From: Saprospiraceae bacterium
GTDB lineage: Bacteria; Bacteroidota; Bacteroidia; Chitinophagales; Saprospiraceae
Reading direction: 5' to 3'
Assembly: GCA_025055285.1 (NCBI GenBank)
Contig: JANWXM010000007.1
Span: 1-64,000 of the forward strand
Length of the DNA: 64,000 nt
The position numbers were made by a program, and so were the translations under genes. This document shows positions 1 through 8,759 of the stretch, in pieces. Position 1 is the first letter of the stretch; every line of letters begins with the position of its first letter. The notes beneath the pieces were generated by a model. The model saw nothing but the letters and a program-made list of their open reading frames with translations, ran no database searches and was not told the DNA's origin.

Positions 1-1
1 C

Positions 2-52
2 TATCAGATCGCTAATCCCTATTTCGCGGCACATCCCCGCTACCAACCCTAA
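2..52 (+). CDS. Possible 3' end of a gene cut by the window edge
   Basis: A reading frame open from the left edge ends with TAA at 50-52 and would give a 16-residue aromatic and proline-containing tail. A second forward frame is also open here (to TGA at 54-56), so the frame is not certain. Nothing about function can be said. Between this stop and the amidase gene that ends at 226 I see no convincing gene. Confidence 0.2.
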   Translation, partial: YQIANPYFAAHPRYQP

Positions 53-225
53 GTGATCCAGGGTCTTACTCGTGTAAGCTTGTGTCTCCATCCTGCAAGA
101 TTACAACTTTTGGCATTATTCTCTATTTTTGGAAGAAGGGGTGCGGAAGATGCAGTAAAAGAAACACATGGCGCACAGGTGGCTTTACAAGACGAAGAGC
201 CTTGCCTGCTAAGCGGCTTTTCTAC

Positions 226-1500
226 TCACAGCTTGAGAAAAGAGCTATGCCACCTCTGCCCGTTGATGCCAATAAGATAGAGGTGATAAAATCCTGAAGG
301 CAAGTGCGCTACATCGACAGAATAACGACCTCCTGCAGAGAACCACTGCGGAGCTTGGGCAAGGCGCCCATCTATCCTTACAAGGTGTAACCAAGCACCA
401 GAGGTTTCCGGACATTGCACAAGAAGAGTATGACGCACTGGGTTGGGGAAAATGTGCAGGAGCTCGCCCTTCTTTTGATCGGCTATACTAGCGGCACTAC
501 ACACCTGAGCGATATAATTTGCAATGGACGTACGCACATTAGGCAGGGTAGGATAGAACGTATTACCAGGACACGCCGTACTGCAACCGTCTCGATGCCC
601 GCATACCCGTGGAAGCACTAGACCAGAGGGCACATGTAGAGCACTATCTAGAGGACGGTCACCCATAGTGCACAATTTCCAGCCTATGAGGTCGCGCAGC
701 CGATTTTGAGCAGCAGTTGTGGGCATTTGATTTGTGAAGTCGCCGATTAAGCACACGCCCATCGTAGCTGCATTTTTACCGCAAAAGTGAGCTCCAATGA
801 CGTTATCGGCTCGACCTTCATACAGTACGCCGTTAGGGTCGATGAGCCAATTGTATCCAATGTCGGCCCACCCGTTAGTGTTGACATGGAAGTCCCAGAT
901 AGCGCGTACGACAGCCGCCCAATCGTTGGCGGTATTCGAGGTAGCTGAATGATGTATAACTATGTGGGTAACAGTCGTGTATAACGGGTTCGGGTATGGC
1001 GGGCAATTGCCTGCCGGGCACCAATCCTGGCGCTTCAAATATGGCGGCTTAGGACATGGACACGGGAGTGCCTCAGGCTGCGAGGAAGGCTCCACCGGTG
1101 CTGAAGCGCCTGGGCTGTAAAAATGAAAAACGACGTCTCGAACTTCAGCCTGGGTGCGCACTTGAAAGTAGCGCATCTTCTCTGACTCGAACTGTAAATT
1201 ACTCACCCAGCGACCGCGCAGCTGCTCCTCAGAGGCATGGGCGTCGGTATTTACCACTGCCCAAGGGTCTGACCATGACCGGCCATCAGGAGAAAACCGC
1301 ACATGAAGGGCTTCGGCTTCCCCATGCCAAATAACTGACCAGGCCAAGAAAGGATTCACTGCAGACAAAGGAATGCTGTAAGCGATTTCGCGCACCGAAG
1401 GTGCCAAAAACGGTATAGACACCGTGGCGCGCTGCCCTTGGCATATTCCGTTCCAAGCGATTAAGACAACGGCGGAAGCGCACAGCAGAGGCTTCTTCAT
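226..1500 (-). CDS. Secreted PGRP-type N-acetylmuramoyl-L-alanine amidase with T9SS sorting domain
   Basis: A 424-residue protein with an N-terminal signal peptide (about residues 1-22, MKKPLLCASAVVLIAW). Residues about 30-135 form an unassigned beta-type region, followed by a Cys/Pro-rich linker. Residues about 175-335 are an Amidase_2/PGRP domain. The likely zinc ligands are visible: His183 or His184 in VIHHSA, His302 in VCGHRDG and Cys310 in STACPG, matching the His-His-Cys set of T7 lysozyme and catalytic PGRPs. The last 75 or so residues start with FPNP and look like a type A T9SS sorting domain. The expected role is cleavage of the amide between muramic acid and the stem peptide, outside the cell or on its surface. 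The gene stands alone on the minus strand, diverging from the sigma-factor gene at 1596. Confidence 0.85.
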   Translation of the reverse strand: MKKPLLCASAVVLIAWNGICQGQRATVSIPFLAPSVREIAYSIPLSAVNPFLAWSVIWHGEAEALHVRFSPDGRSWSDPWAVVNTDAHASEEQLRGRWVSNLQFESEKMRYFQVRTQAEVRDVVFHFYSPGASAPVEPSSQPEALPCPCPKPPYLKRQDWCPAGNCPPYPNPLYTTVTHIVIHHSATSNTANDWAAVVRAIWDFHVNTNGWADIGYNWLIDPNGVLYEGRADNVIGAHFCGKNAATMGVCLIGDFTNQMPTTAAQNRLRDLIGWKLCTMGDRPLDSALHVPSGLVLPRVCGHRDGCSTACPGNTFYPTLPNVRTSIANYIAQVCSAASIADQKKGELLHIFPNPVRHTLLVQCPETSGAWLHLVRIDGRLAQAPQWFSAGGRYSVDVAHLPSGFYHLYLIGINGQRWHSSFLKL

Positions 1501-1595
1501 ATCTTTCCTTTTGCAGCAAAATTATTTCTTTTTTATGAAGAGGGAGTAACACTATACCAAATTTTTGGATTTTATATTAAGTAAAATATGGGAAT

Positions 1596-2327
1596 ATGCT
1601 TCATCAGCCCAATACCTTTGTCTTGCCAGAGAAAACTGCTATGCTACCTTCCCAAAAAAACGACCACCAGCTTTGTGAAATGATTCGACAAGGCGGCTCT
1701 GTACGAGAGCGCGCCAATCGAATCATTCAGACGCGCTACTTATTCTTGGTGCGCCAGGTGGGGGTGCGTCATCTGCACCTCTCCTATGAGGAGGCAACCA
1801 TGGTTTACACCGATGCGCTGGTTGAACTTGACCAGAAGATCTCCTGCGGAGAGGAGTTCGAACACGTAGGTAAAATGCTCTACACCCTCGTGTACCGCCG
1901 AGGAGTCGATGCTTTGCGCCGACGCACGACAAAAGGAAAAGTAGAACCACTGTCGCAATCAAGTAACGTAGTAGATTTACCAGAACAACTCTTCGATGCT
2001 CTGCACTATTCAGAGGAAAACATTCAAGAGTTATTTCAACACGAGGATGAGACGGAGGAGCACGAGCGCCGACAGCGCATCCTAGCATGCATTAAAATGG
2101 CCTTAGACACTTTGCCGCCTAAACGACGCGCTCTTTTAATTAACCGATTAGACGGCTACGATTACGAAGAACTCGTGCTCTTACATCATTTCAAGACGGA
2201 GCGCGTAGCTCATGAGATGGTCTCTCGAAGCATGGAAAATCTGCGTCAGACCCTGAAAGAGATCTGTCGAGACCAACACCCTGCATGCTGTGAACTGTGT
2301 GCTTGGCTTCGGCGGAAACACTTTTAA
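1596..2327 (+). CDS. Sigma-70-like RNA polymerase sigma factor (ECF-type)
   Basis: A 243-residue protein laid out like an ECF-type sigma factor. A region-2-like helical part (about residues 30-120) ends in a segment resembling the -10-recognition helix (YRRGVDALRRR). An acidic linker follows, then a region-4-like part (about 160-225) with the typical LPPKRRALLINRLDGYDYEEL pattern split over two helices. A Cys-rich tail (ACCELCAW) closes the protein, which is unusual for the family and could bind metal or sense redox. The ATG at 1596 is taken as the start; an in-frame ATG at 1641 is an alternative. No anti-sigma gene is adjacent. The family call is firm only at superfamily level. Confidence 0.65.
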   Translation: MLHQPNTFVLPEKTAMLPSQKNDHQLCEMIRQGGSVRERANRIIQTRYLFLVRQVGVRHLHLSYEEATMVYTDALVELDQKISCGEEFEHVGKMLYTLVYRRGVDALRRRTTKGKVEPLSQSSNVVDLPEQLFDALHYSEENIQELFQHEDETEEHERRQRILACIKMALDTLPPKRRALLINRLDGYDYEELVLLHHFKTERVAHEMVSRSMENLRQTLKEICRDQHPACCELCAWLRRKHF

Positions 2328-2359
2328 TGTGGTTTGTCTTTTTAGAGATAAATCACACT

Positions 2360-2596
2360 ATGAACGAATCCTTTCATAGATCCGTGCGAATGCAGGACGC
2401 TCTTGAGCGACAGGAGAGCCCTTCGATAGCGCAGCTACTGACTGGTAGGCATACACTTGTGGCTCTGGAAAATCCAAGATTTTACAGAGAATGCTTTTGC
2501 TTTCCTGCAATCAAATTGCTTAGCCTAAAGTTGGCAGCTAGAAAGGGGTACCTGCTTGTGATAACTCCGATATTCTCCCTGTCGCGAAGTATTTGA
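2360..2596 (+). CDS. Doubtful small open frame between sigma factor and histidine kinase
   Basis: The 326-bp gap between 2328 and 2653 holds one frame that could encode about 78 residues from an ATG 33 bases after the sigma-factor stop. The predicted protein is charged at the N-terminus and hydrophobic at the C-terminus. No family is recognised, and the codon pattern is not clearly coding. It may simply be non-coding spacer or the leader of the kinase gene; no terminator or promoter is obvious in the gap. Confidence 0.15.
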   Translation: MNESFHRSVRMQDALERQESPSIAQLLTGRHTLVALENPRFYRECFCFPAIKLLSLKLAARKGYLLVITPIFSLSRSI

Positions 2597-2653
2597 AGCG
2601 ATTCCAAAGAGCAGACCACGTGAGAATGCTACTTGTTTTGCACCTTTGCTCTC

Positions 2654-4228
2654 ATGCAGGAAAGCAAATTCCTCCAATTTTTTGCGCGCTTGCCCGCTGG
2701 CGTGGTCGCGGGTATCTTTCTGGCGGCCATTTTCGGACTGGACTTATGGCTTCAAAATGCAAGTGTTCCATTCTTGTATTTGTTGCCTATTCTAATAGGG
2801 CTTTTTCTCCGCGAGCGAAATGACGTGCTTCTAATTGCAGTGACTGCTATGGCCTTATCGATACTCGCCGTCGCAACTTGTAGCGTGCAAGGCGACGAGG
2901 GATTGCTTTCTCAGCTCTTGCTGGAGCGCCTCCTTGCTCTTGTAGGCTTGGCCATAGGCACCTACTTGGTATTGCTCCTTCAAGATAGGCGGCATCGAGA
3001 ACAAGCTCAAAAAGAAGAGCTGCAAGCGCTTTTCCATCACGCTGCTGGAGCCATACTCATCACGAATATCCACGGACAAATCGTACGAATTAACCCTGCA
3101 GCCGAACAGCTATTTGGCTACTCGGCTCAGGAATTGATCGGGAAACCTGTAGAAACGCTTATTCCCAAACGATATGTGCGCATGCATGAGCTTCATCGCA
3201 GTAATTATCGGAACAATCCTCGCGCCCGGCCTATGGGTACGGGCATAGACCTATACGCCCTGCGAAAAGACGGCGTAGAATTTCCTGTAGAAGTTAGCCT
3301 TAGCCCTTTTCGAACTACTCGGGGTCTATTTGTTGTCGCCTTTGTAGTAGACAACACCATCCGCAAGGAAAATGAGCAGCGCATCTTGCGCCAAAATCAG
3401 AAACTCGAACAACTAGCGATTGAACTGCAGAACCTTAATGAGAACTTAGAAGAAAAAATTCGACAGCGCACGCAAGAACTTGAGCAAGCAAAAAATGAAC
3501 TTGCTGCCGCTTTAGAAGCAGAGCGCGAGATCAGCGAGTTAAAAAGTCGCTTCGTTTCCATGGCCTCTCATGAGTTCCGCACTCCCTTGAGCACCGTACT
3601 TTCCTCCGCTGCGCTCATTAAGACATATGCCGAACGAGGCGAATGGGAGAACATTCAAAGACACGTTAGCCGAATTCAAACCGCTGTCAACAATCTAAAT
3701 ACCATCCTGACCGAATTTCTCTCTCTAGGTCGACTCGAGGAAGGTAAAACAACGCCTCAACTGACCCAGACTGACTTGCCCGCCCTTATCCAGGAGACCA
3801 TCGGCGAGATGACGCCTCTTTTACGCTCGGGACAGAGGATAACCTACACACAAGAAGGCAACTCTTGGGCCTACCTCGACCCTTCTCTATTCAAGCACGT
3901 ATTGATTAATTTACTGTCGAACGCAAGCAAATATTCTCCAGAAGGAGCCGTCGTGCGCGTGCAGTCGAGCATTACTCCAGAAAAGGTTCGCGTCCATGTT
4001 CTCGACGAGGGCATGGGCATTCCAGCTTCAGACCAAAAGCACCTCTTTTCGCGTTTCTTTCGCGCTACCAACGCTGCGCATGTTCAGGGCACCGGTTTAG
4101 GTCTGTACATCGTCAAACGCTATGTCGAGTTGATGGGCGGCTCTATCGGATTTCGCAGCGAAGAGGGCAAAGGCTCTGAATTTTGGGTAGAGTTTGCCTC
4201 GACTGCTCAACCTGACGCATTGACATGA
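2654..4228 (+). CDS. Membrane PAS-domain sensor histidine kinase
   Basis: A 524-residue hybrid of membrane and cytosolic parts. About four hydrophobic segments lie within residues 8-110. A PAS domain (about 123-240) contains NPAAEQLFGYS. A coiled coil (about 245-300) follows, then HisKA with the phospho-acceptor His306 in ASHEFRTP, and HATPase_c with N box (LINLLSNASKYSPEG), G1 (DEGMGIP) and G2 (GTGLGLYIVK). It should autophosphorylate in response to an unknown cue. ATG 2654 is chosen as start because the frame upstream begins only with TTG. Its stop overlaps the aroK start by four bases (ATGA at 4225), so the two are probably translationally coupled. No response regulator lies next to it. 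Confidence 0.85.
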   Translation: MQESKFLQFFARLPAGVVAGIFLAAIFGLDLWLQNASVPFLYLLPILIGLFLRERNDVLLIAVTAMALSILAVATCSVQGDEGLLSQLLLERLLALVGLAIGTYLVLLLQDRRHREQAQKEELQALFHHAAGAILITNIHGQIVRINPAAEQLFGYSAQELIGKPVETLIPKRYVRMHELHRSNYRNNPRARPMGTGIDLYALRKDGVEFPVEVSLSPFRTTRGLFVVAFVVDNTIRKENEQRILRQNQKLEQLAIELQNLNENLEEKIRQRTQELEQAKNELAAALEAEREISELKSRFVSMASHEFRTPLSTVLSSAALIKTYAERGEWENIQRHVSRIQTAVNNLNTILTEFLSLGRLEEGKTTPQLTQTDLPALIQETIGEMTPLLRSGQRITYTQEGNSWAYLDPSLFKHVLINLLSNASKYSPEGAVVRVQSSITPEKVRVHVLDEGMGIPASDQKHLFSRFFRATNAAHVQGTGLGLYIVKRYVELMGGSIGFRSEEGKGSEFWVEFASTAQPDALT

Positions 4229-4782
4229 GTAAGCATTTATTTCTTATTGGTTTCATGGGTTGCGGAAAGACGTACTGGGGCGAGCGCATTGCTAAGGTGT
4301 TTTCTCTGCCTTTCACTGACCTAGATGAATACATCGAAAGCGTACAGGGCCGAACCATTGCCGAGTTGTTCGTTCGACAAGGAGAAAGTGCCTTCCGCCA
4401 GTTAGAACGGCGTTATCTTTACGTATCATCCCGATGGTCGCCTCGAGTAATAGCAACAGGCGGAGGAACTCCTTGCTTTTTTCACAATTTAGGCTGGATG
4501 AAGCGACACGGCGTGACGCTCTGGATTGACATACCTTTCGAAATCCTTTGGCTTCGCCTTCAAGGCGAGGAAAGGTTGCGACGCCCTTTGCTGCGTGAAA
4601 CCTCTTTTGAAACGCTTCAGCAGCTGTGGCAGAAGCGGTGTGCTTACTATCAGCAAGCGGACTATATCGCTCGGCGTCAACCAGAAGACGACGAAGCAAC
4701 TTGGACAGCAAAGGTGCATGCGACAGCAAGGACAGCCCTCCTTGCCCTCCTCCCTGGCTCGAGCCAACAGTCTAAAGCCTAG
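4225..4782 (+). CDS. aroK: Shikimate kinase
   Basis: A 185-residue protein that phosphorylates shikimate to shikimate 3-phosphate with ATP, the fifth step of the shikimate pathway. The Walker A motif GFMGCGKT lies at residues 9-16. The shikimate-binding Asp is in TDLDEYIE, the conserved GESAFRQLE is near residue 52, the GGG glycine-rich loop (ATGGGTP) is near 77, and the lid-region arginines are in RLRRPLL. Length is usual for the family. The start codon overlaps the stop of the upstream histidine kinase by four bases, an unusual partner for a biosynthetic enzyme. Confidence 0.93.
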   Translation: MSKHLFLIGFMGCGKTYWGERIAKVFSLPFTDLDEYIESVQGRTIAELFVRQGESAFRQLERRYLYVSSRWSPRVIATGGGTPCFFHNLGWMKRHGVTLWIDIPFEILWLRLQGEERLRRPLLRETSFETLQQLWQKRCAYYQQADYIARRQPEDDEATWTAKVHATARTALLALLPGSSQQSKA

Positions 4783-4787
4783 GTCGC

Positions 4788-4816
4788 GCCCATTTTTTGT
4801 TCGAAAAAAGATGGGC
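4788..4816. terminator. Hairpin between convergent genes, likely bidirectional terminator
   Basis: GCCCAT followed by a T run pairs with an A run and ATGGGC around a short loop (one G-T wobble inside). It sits between the aroK stop at 4782 and the end of the minus-strand coiled-coil gene at 4893, so it can end transcripts from both sides. Each strand carries its T run within the stem, so strength is uncertain. Confidence 0.5.
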
Positions 4817-4892
4817 TACCGCTCTTTCTTTGTTCGTGCTCGCAGCCCGGGCGTTGGACACTAAGAAGAGCGATACACGACGGCGCTTAGCT

Positions 4893-6530
4893 TCATGCTT
4901 TGCTTTTCTCGTCCGAGGGTGTTTGCGTTGTTTCGTCGATAACGGCGGGTTCGTCTGCAGGAATTTCTTCCAGAGGGAGATTTTTCGAATGCTCTGTCGA
5001 GCTAGTTTGAACGGACTCTTCCTCCGGAGTTAAATCCGCCGAGCTTTCTGCGGCATTTTTACTCGAACGGAGATCTTGCGCTATTTCTTTTGCAGTAGTA
5101 GCCGCTTTATTAACAATATCTTGTAAGGCGCTTTGTGCTTTCTCAGCAATATCTTCTAAAGCATCTTCCACCTTTTCAAAGGTTTCTTCAGCCCAATCTT
5201 CAGCCTTTTCGGCGGCCTCCTCTGCCTTTTCACCCAACACTATACCAATAGCACGGGCTGTATCCAAAGCATCTTGGAGGGTTTCTCCAGCGATGCGCGC
5301 TGCCACTTCTAAGGCATTATCGCCGGGCACTTCTTGAGCCGTATCTTCTGCCGAAGTAGAGGGAGTAGTAGGCGCTTCGATTTCTTTTTTCGAGGCAGCA
5401 ATTTGCTGGGCAATTTCGGCTTTAGCTGCTGCTTTTGCGGCCTCGAAGCGCTGACGCTCCGCCTCTTTAGCCTGACGGATGGCCTCTCTTTCTTTGGCCT
5501 TCGATAATTGTCGCTCTACAGAACTCAGCGTATTGAGGATATCCTTGATCTTCTCGCGCTTAATATTGAGGCGCTCCTCGATCATTTTGATTTTAGCGGC
5601 TCGAATTTGTGCCTCAAGTTGCCCTTCGGTAATGGCGATTTTGCGCCTTTGAAATTCGAGTTCTTCTTCATCCCGGCGGATGCTGTCTTGAACGCGCTGA
5701 GCAGCATCTTTCAAGCCGGCGACTCGCTGCTCAAGGCGTTGAATGAGAGAGCCTTCGTTGGCGCCTGGGCCAAAACGGCGCTCTTTTGCAGCTTTAAAGG
5801 CCTTGTCGATGCGGTCCCAAAGGCGATTGCGATGCTCATTGGTCATTTTGGCTTCGCGGTAATCGCGTTGGATGGCCTTGAGGTCTTCAAAGATGGCGGC
5901 AAGTTTGGCGCTGCCGCTAGCCAGGCGTTTCTCGATGTCTTCCACACGGGCGATGAAGGCATCGTAGACGGCTTGAGAAGCCTCGCGGGCCTCTTCCTGC
6001 ATTTGATTGCGCAACTGGCGGAGTTTCTCAAACAATTCGTTGATGTGTTCGCGCAAGTTGTCCGCATGGTTCCGGAAGAGGTTGCGCTCGCGCGTCTGTT
6101 CTTGGACTTTTTCCCAAAAAGCGCGCAGTTCCTCCCAAACGTTATTGTCAAACTGTTGTAAAGCTGCTATTTTCTCTTTGAATTCGGCCAATTCTTGTTG
6201 ATAAGCCTGATGAAGTTTGGTAGAAAGCACCACAAAGTGCCATTCTGTTTGAGCGCGCTGGATAACTCCACTGCGGTCATCGGTTTTCAGGTCATCAGGC
6301 AGCAGCCGGTCAGTAATAGCCAGAGGGCGTTCGATAACCGTGTGCTCCGGAAACTCAACAGGCTTGTCGTTCTTCCAATCATTTAACATCTGATTGTAGA
6401 AAGCCTCTGTGACTACAGCCTCCGGAAAAGTGTAGAGCAGCACTTTGTTTTCTTCGGCCTTCAATTCTAGAGCGATCAGGACTTTTTCGTCAGTAGCATT
6501 TGTCCCCCAAACGACAATCTTGTTCTTCAT
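4893..6530 (-). CDS. Large coiled-coil protein, DUF349-like core, amphipathic Ala/Glu tail
   Basis: A 545-residue protein of unknown function. Residues 1-100 look globular (MKNKIVVWGTNATDEK...). Residues about 105-380 are almost continuous charged helix and should form coiled coils; the stretch near 215-255 (RLWDRIDKAFKAAKERR) resembles DUF349 helical repeats. A Thr/Pro/Ser linker near 390 leads into Ala/Glu/Lys 11-mer-like amphipathic helices (about 405-490) reminiscent of apolipoprotein or LEA proteins. The tail is acidic and low in complexity. There is no signal peptide, so it is probably cytosolic. It stands alone between aroK (convergent) and asd (upstream, same strand, 100-bp gap). A TACCTTGC element at 6549-6556 on the minus strand may be its -7 box. 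Confidence 0.75.
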   Translation of the reverse strand: MKNKIVVWGTNATDEKVLIALELKAEENKVLLYTFPEAVVTEAFYNQMLNDWKNDKPVEFPEHTVIERPLAITDRLLPDDLKTDDRSGVIQRAQTEWHFVVLSTKLHQAYQQELAEFKEKIAALQQFDNNVWEELRAFWEKVQEQTRERNLFRNHADNLREHINELFEKLRQLRNQMQEEAREASQAVYDAFIARVEDIEKRLASGSAKLAAIFEDLKAIQRDYREAKMTNEHRNRLWDRIDKAFKAAKERRFGPGANEGSLIQRLEQRVAGLKDAAQRVQDSIRRDEEELEFQRRKIAITEGQLEAQIRAAKIKMIEERLNIKREKIKDILNTLSSVERQLSKAKEREAIRQAKEAERQRFEAAKAAAKAEIAQQIAASKKEIEAPTTPSTSAEDTAQEVPGDNALEVAARIAGETLQDALDTARAIGIVLGEKAEEAAEKAEDWAEETFEKVEDALEDIAEKAQSALQDIVNKAATTAKEIAQDLRSSKNAAESSADLTPEEESVQTSSTEHSKNLPLEEIPADEPAVIDETTQTPSDEKSKA

Positions 6531-6631
6531 GCTATGGAACGGTTAGTGGCAAGGTACGATAGCGCTATTCTATCTATGCATGCGCTTTTGTTCAAAAGCC
6601 TACTATTCTTTAGGCCGGCAAATTTAGCAGT

Positions 6632-7645
6632 TCAATTTTGTTTCCCGTTGTTTGGCTTCAAAATTCCGCACCTCAAGAGGTGTTCTGCAATTTGGATAGC
6701 ATTGGTAGCCGCGCCTTTGCGCAGATTATCGGCTACGATCCACAGATTAAGGGTCTTGGGCTGGCTTTCGTCGCGGCGTAGACGGCCAACGAAGACCTCG
6801 TCTCTGTCTTGCGCCCAGATAGGCATTGGATATTGGTTTTGGGTCGGGTCGTCTATGAGTACGACGCCTGGCGCTTGGGTTAGGAGCTGACGCACTTCTT
6901 CTAAGTCGAAATCGCGCTCAAACTCGACGTTGACCGCCTCTGAATGTCCACCAAGCACGGGCACACGCACCGCAGTAGCCGTCACTCGGATGTTGGGATC
7001 GCCCATGATTTTTTGGGTCTCCCTTACCATTTTCATTTCTTCCTTTGTGTAACCATTGTCCATAAAGACATCAATGTGCGGCAATACATTGAGGTCAATG
7101 GGGTGCGGATATACCCGTTCGGCAGGCTTTCCTTTGCGTTCGGCGAGAAGTTGATGCACAGCTCTGAGCCCTGTGCCTGTGACTGCTTGATAGGTACTTA
7201 CCACAATACGCCGAATGCGATATCGGTCGTGTAAAGGCTTGAGCACCACGACCATCTGAATGGTTGAACAATTAGGGTTAGCGATGATACGGTCATCTTC
7301 CGTCAGGACATGGGCGTTTACTTCAGGCACTACGAGCTTCTTGTCGGGCTCCATGCGCCAAGCACTGGAGTTGTCTACGACGAGAGTGCCCACTGCTGCG
7401 AATGCTGGGGCCCAGGTTCTAGAGGTACTAGCTCCGGCACTGAATAGCGCAAGATCAGGTCGTCGCGCGATGGCTTCTTGCACTGTTACAACGCGATGAC
7501 GCTTCCCTGCGAAGCGTACCCACTTGCCTACTGAACGTTCAGAGGCCACAGGAACTAATTGGCTGACGGGAAAACGGCGCTCTTCAAGCACCTGCAGCAT
7601 CTTAGAACCCACCAAGCCTGTAGCGCCTACTACTGCAACTTTCAT
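6632..7645 (-). CDS. asd: Aspartate-semialdehyde dehydrogenase
   Basis: A 337-residue enzyme that reduces aspartyl phosphate to aspartate semialdehyde with NADPH, the branch point to lysine/DAP, threonine and methionine. The NADP-binding loop GATGLVGSKM is at residues 7-16. The catalytic Cys sits in NPNCSTIQ, and the conserved GGHSEAVNVEF motif carries the base His. The frame continues 56 codons upstream, but the start is placed at ATG 7645 because the dinucleotide fold must begin with MKVAVVGATG and the upstream extension looks random. A single-gene unit on the minus strand; the miaA gene ends 176 bp upstream. Confidence 0.95.
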   Translation of the reverse strand: MKVAVVGATGLVGSKMLQVLEERRFPVSQLVPVASERSVGKWVRFAGKRHRVVTVQEAIARRPDLALFSAGASTSRTWAPAFAAVGTLVVDNSSAWRMEPDKKLVVPEVNAHVLTEDDRIIANPNCSTIQMVVVLKPLHDRYRIRRIVVSTYQAVTGTGLRAVHQLLAERKGKPAERVYPHPIDLNVLPHIDVFMDNGYTKEEMKMVRETQKIMGDPNIRVTATAVRVPVLGGHSEAVNVEFERDFDLEEVRQLLTQAPGVVLIDDPTQNQYPMPIWAQDRDEVFVGRLRRDESQPKTLNLWIVADNLRKGAATNAIQIAEHLLRCGILKPNNGKQN

Positions 7646-7821
7646 CGGATATATGCTTAAAATGGCGCGCAAACATCCGGAAAAATTGTCAGAGTTTGTA
7701 CTGGAAATACCCTCGCTTGCGCGAGACGAATAAAATTGCCCGTAGAACTGCCGAATAGAGCAGGACTTTCGTCGAAAGCAAAAAAGCCAATCGCAGGTGT
7801 TTGAGCGTCGCACAGGCGGTG

Positions 7822-8742
7822 CTAACCAGACATCTGCTGTTTAGCCCATTCGGCAATTTTCATCCACTCATCGGGGTGAAATGAGACCCAAGGGCCATGT
7901 TTGCGGAACCACGTCTGTTGGCGTTTGGCGTAGTTGCGCGTATGCTGTTTAATTTTCTCAATAACTTGTTGGCGATCAATTTTTCCTTCAAAGTAACTGA
8001 ACCACTCTTCGTAGCCCACTGTGTGCAAAGCTGGCAAGTGTCGATAGGGCCAAAGGGCACGCGCTTCTGCCTCTAGACCAAGGGCAATCATAGCATCTAC
8101 GCGCTGTTCGATGCGAGCATACAGCTCAGCTCTTGGACGTTGTACTAGCACGAGTAGCGGGCGGAAAGGTCGAGGTGCGCTTTGCTGGCGGCGAAACGAA
8201 GAAAAGGGCAATCCGCTTTCAATACACACTTCTAAGGCGCGGCGCAAGCGAGCTGGGTTATTTCGGTCAGCATGAGCGAAGTAGTCTGGATCGCGTTCAG
8301 CTACCTGTTGTTGTAACCAGGCTAGGCCGCCAACTTCTTCGCCGGAGCGCACGAAAGCACGTGTAGCCACTGAAATGGGCGGAAAAGCATCTAGCCCTGC
8401 GTATACCGCGCGCAAATACAACCCAGACCCGCCTACCATTATCGCTACATCCTTGCTCTGAAAAATATCGTTCAATACGGCTAAGGCATCGCGCTCGAAT
8501 TCGCCCACGCTATACGGCTGCTGTATACTCAACGTGTCGATGAAGTAGTGCGGTACTTTTTGCCGCTCCTCTGCGGTGGGCTTTGCTGTGCCAATATTCA
8601 ACTCTCGATAAAACTGTCGGCTATCGGCCGACAACACCACCGTATCGAAATATTGAGCCAGCCGAAGGCTCACCTCTGTTTTGCCTACCGCAGTAGGGCC
8701 ACCAATGACGATGAGAAACTTCGACAAAGACGCATCGGCCAT
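7822..8742 (-). CDS. miaA: tRNA dimethylallyltransferase
   Basis: A 306-residue enzyme that adds a dimethylallyl group to A37 of tRNAs reading UNN codons. The P-loop GGPTAVGKT is at about residues 14-22. ADSRQFYRELNIGTAKP is the family signature, followed by VGGSGLYLRAV and a C-terminal tRNA-binding part with NYAKRQQTWFRK. The length is typical. The gene diverges from the helicase gene at 8790, with back-to-back -7 boxes in the 47-bp spacer. Confidence 0.95.
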   Translation of the reverse strand: MADASLSKFLIVIGGPTAVGKTEVSLRLAQYFDTVVLSADSRQFYRELNIGTAKPTAEERQKVPHYFIDTLSIQQPYSVGEFERDALAVLNDIFQSKDVAIMVGGSGLYLRAVYAGLDAFPPISVATRAFVRSGEEVGGLAWLQQQVAERDPDYFAHADRNNPARLRRALEVCIESGLPFSSFRRQQSAPRPFRPLLVLVQRPRAELYARIEQRVDAMIALGLEAEARALWPYRHLPALHTVGYEEWFSYFEGKIDRQQVIEKIKQHTRNYAKRQQTWFRKHGPWVSFHPDEWMKIAEWAKQQMSG

Positions 8743-8759
8743 AGCTACCAGCTAACGAG

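Noticed and set aside
5508-6161. 217-codon open frame on the plus strand
   Set aside because: It is antisense to the coiled-coil gene; biased helical composition keeps the opposite strand open. No start signal or family character.
7646-7813. 56-codon N-terminal extension of asd
   Set aside because: The extension is Arg/Ser/Cys-rich and random-looking; the dinucleotide fold starts at ATG 7645.
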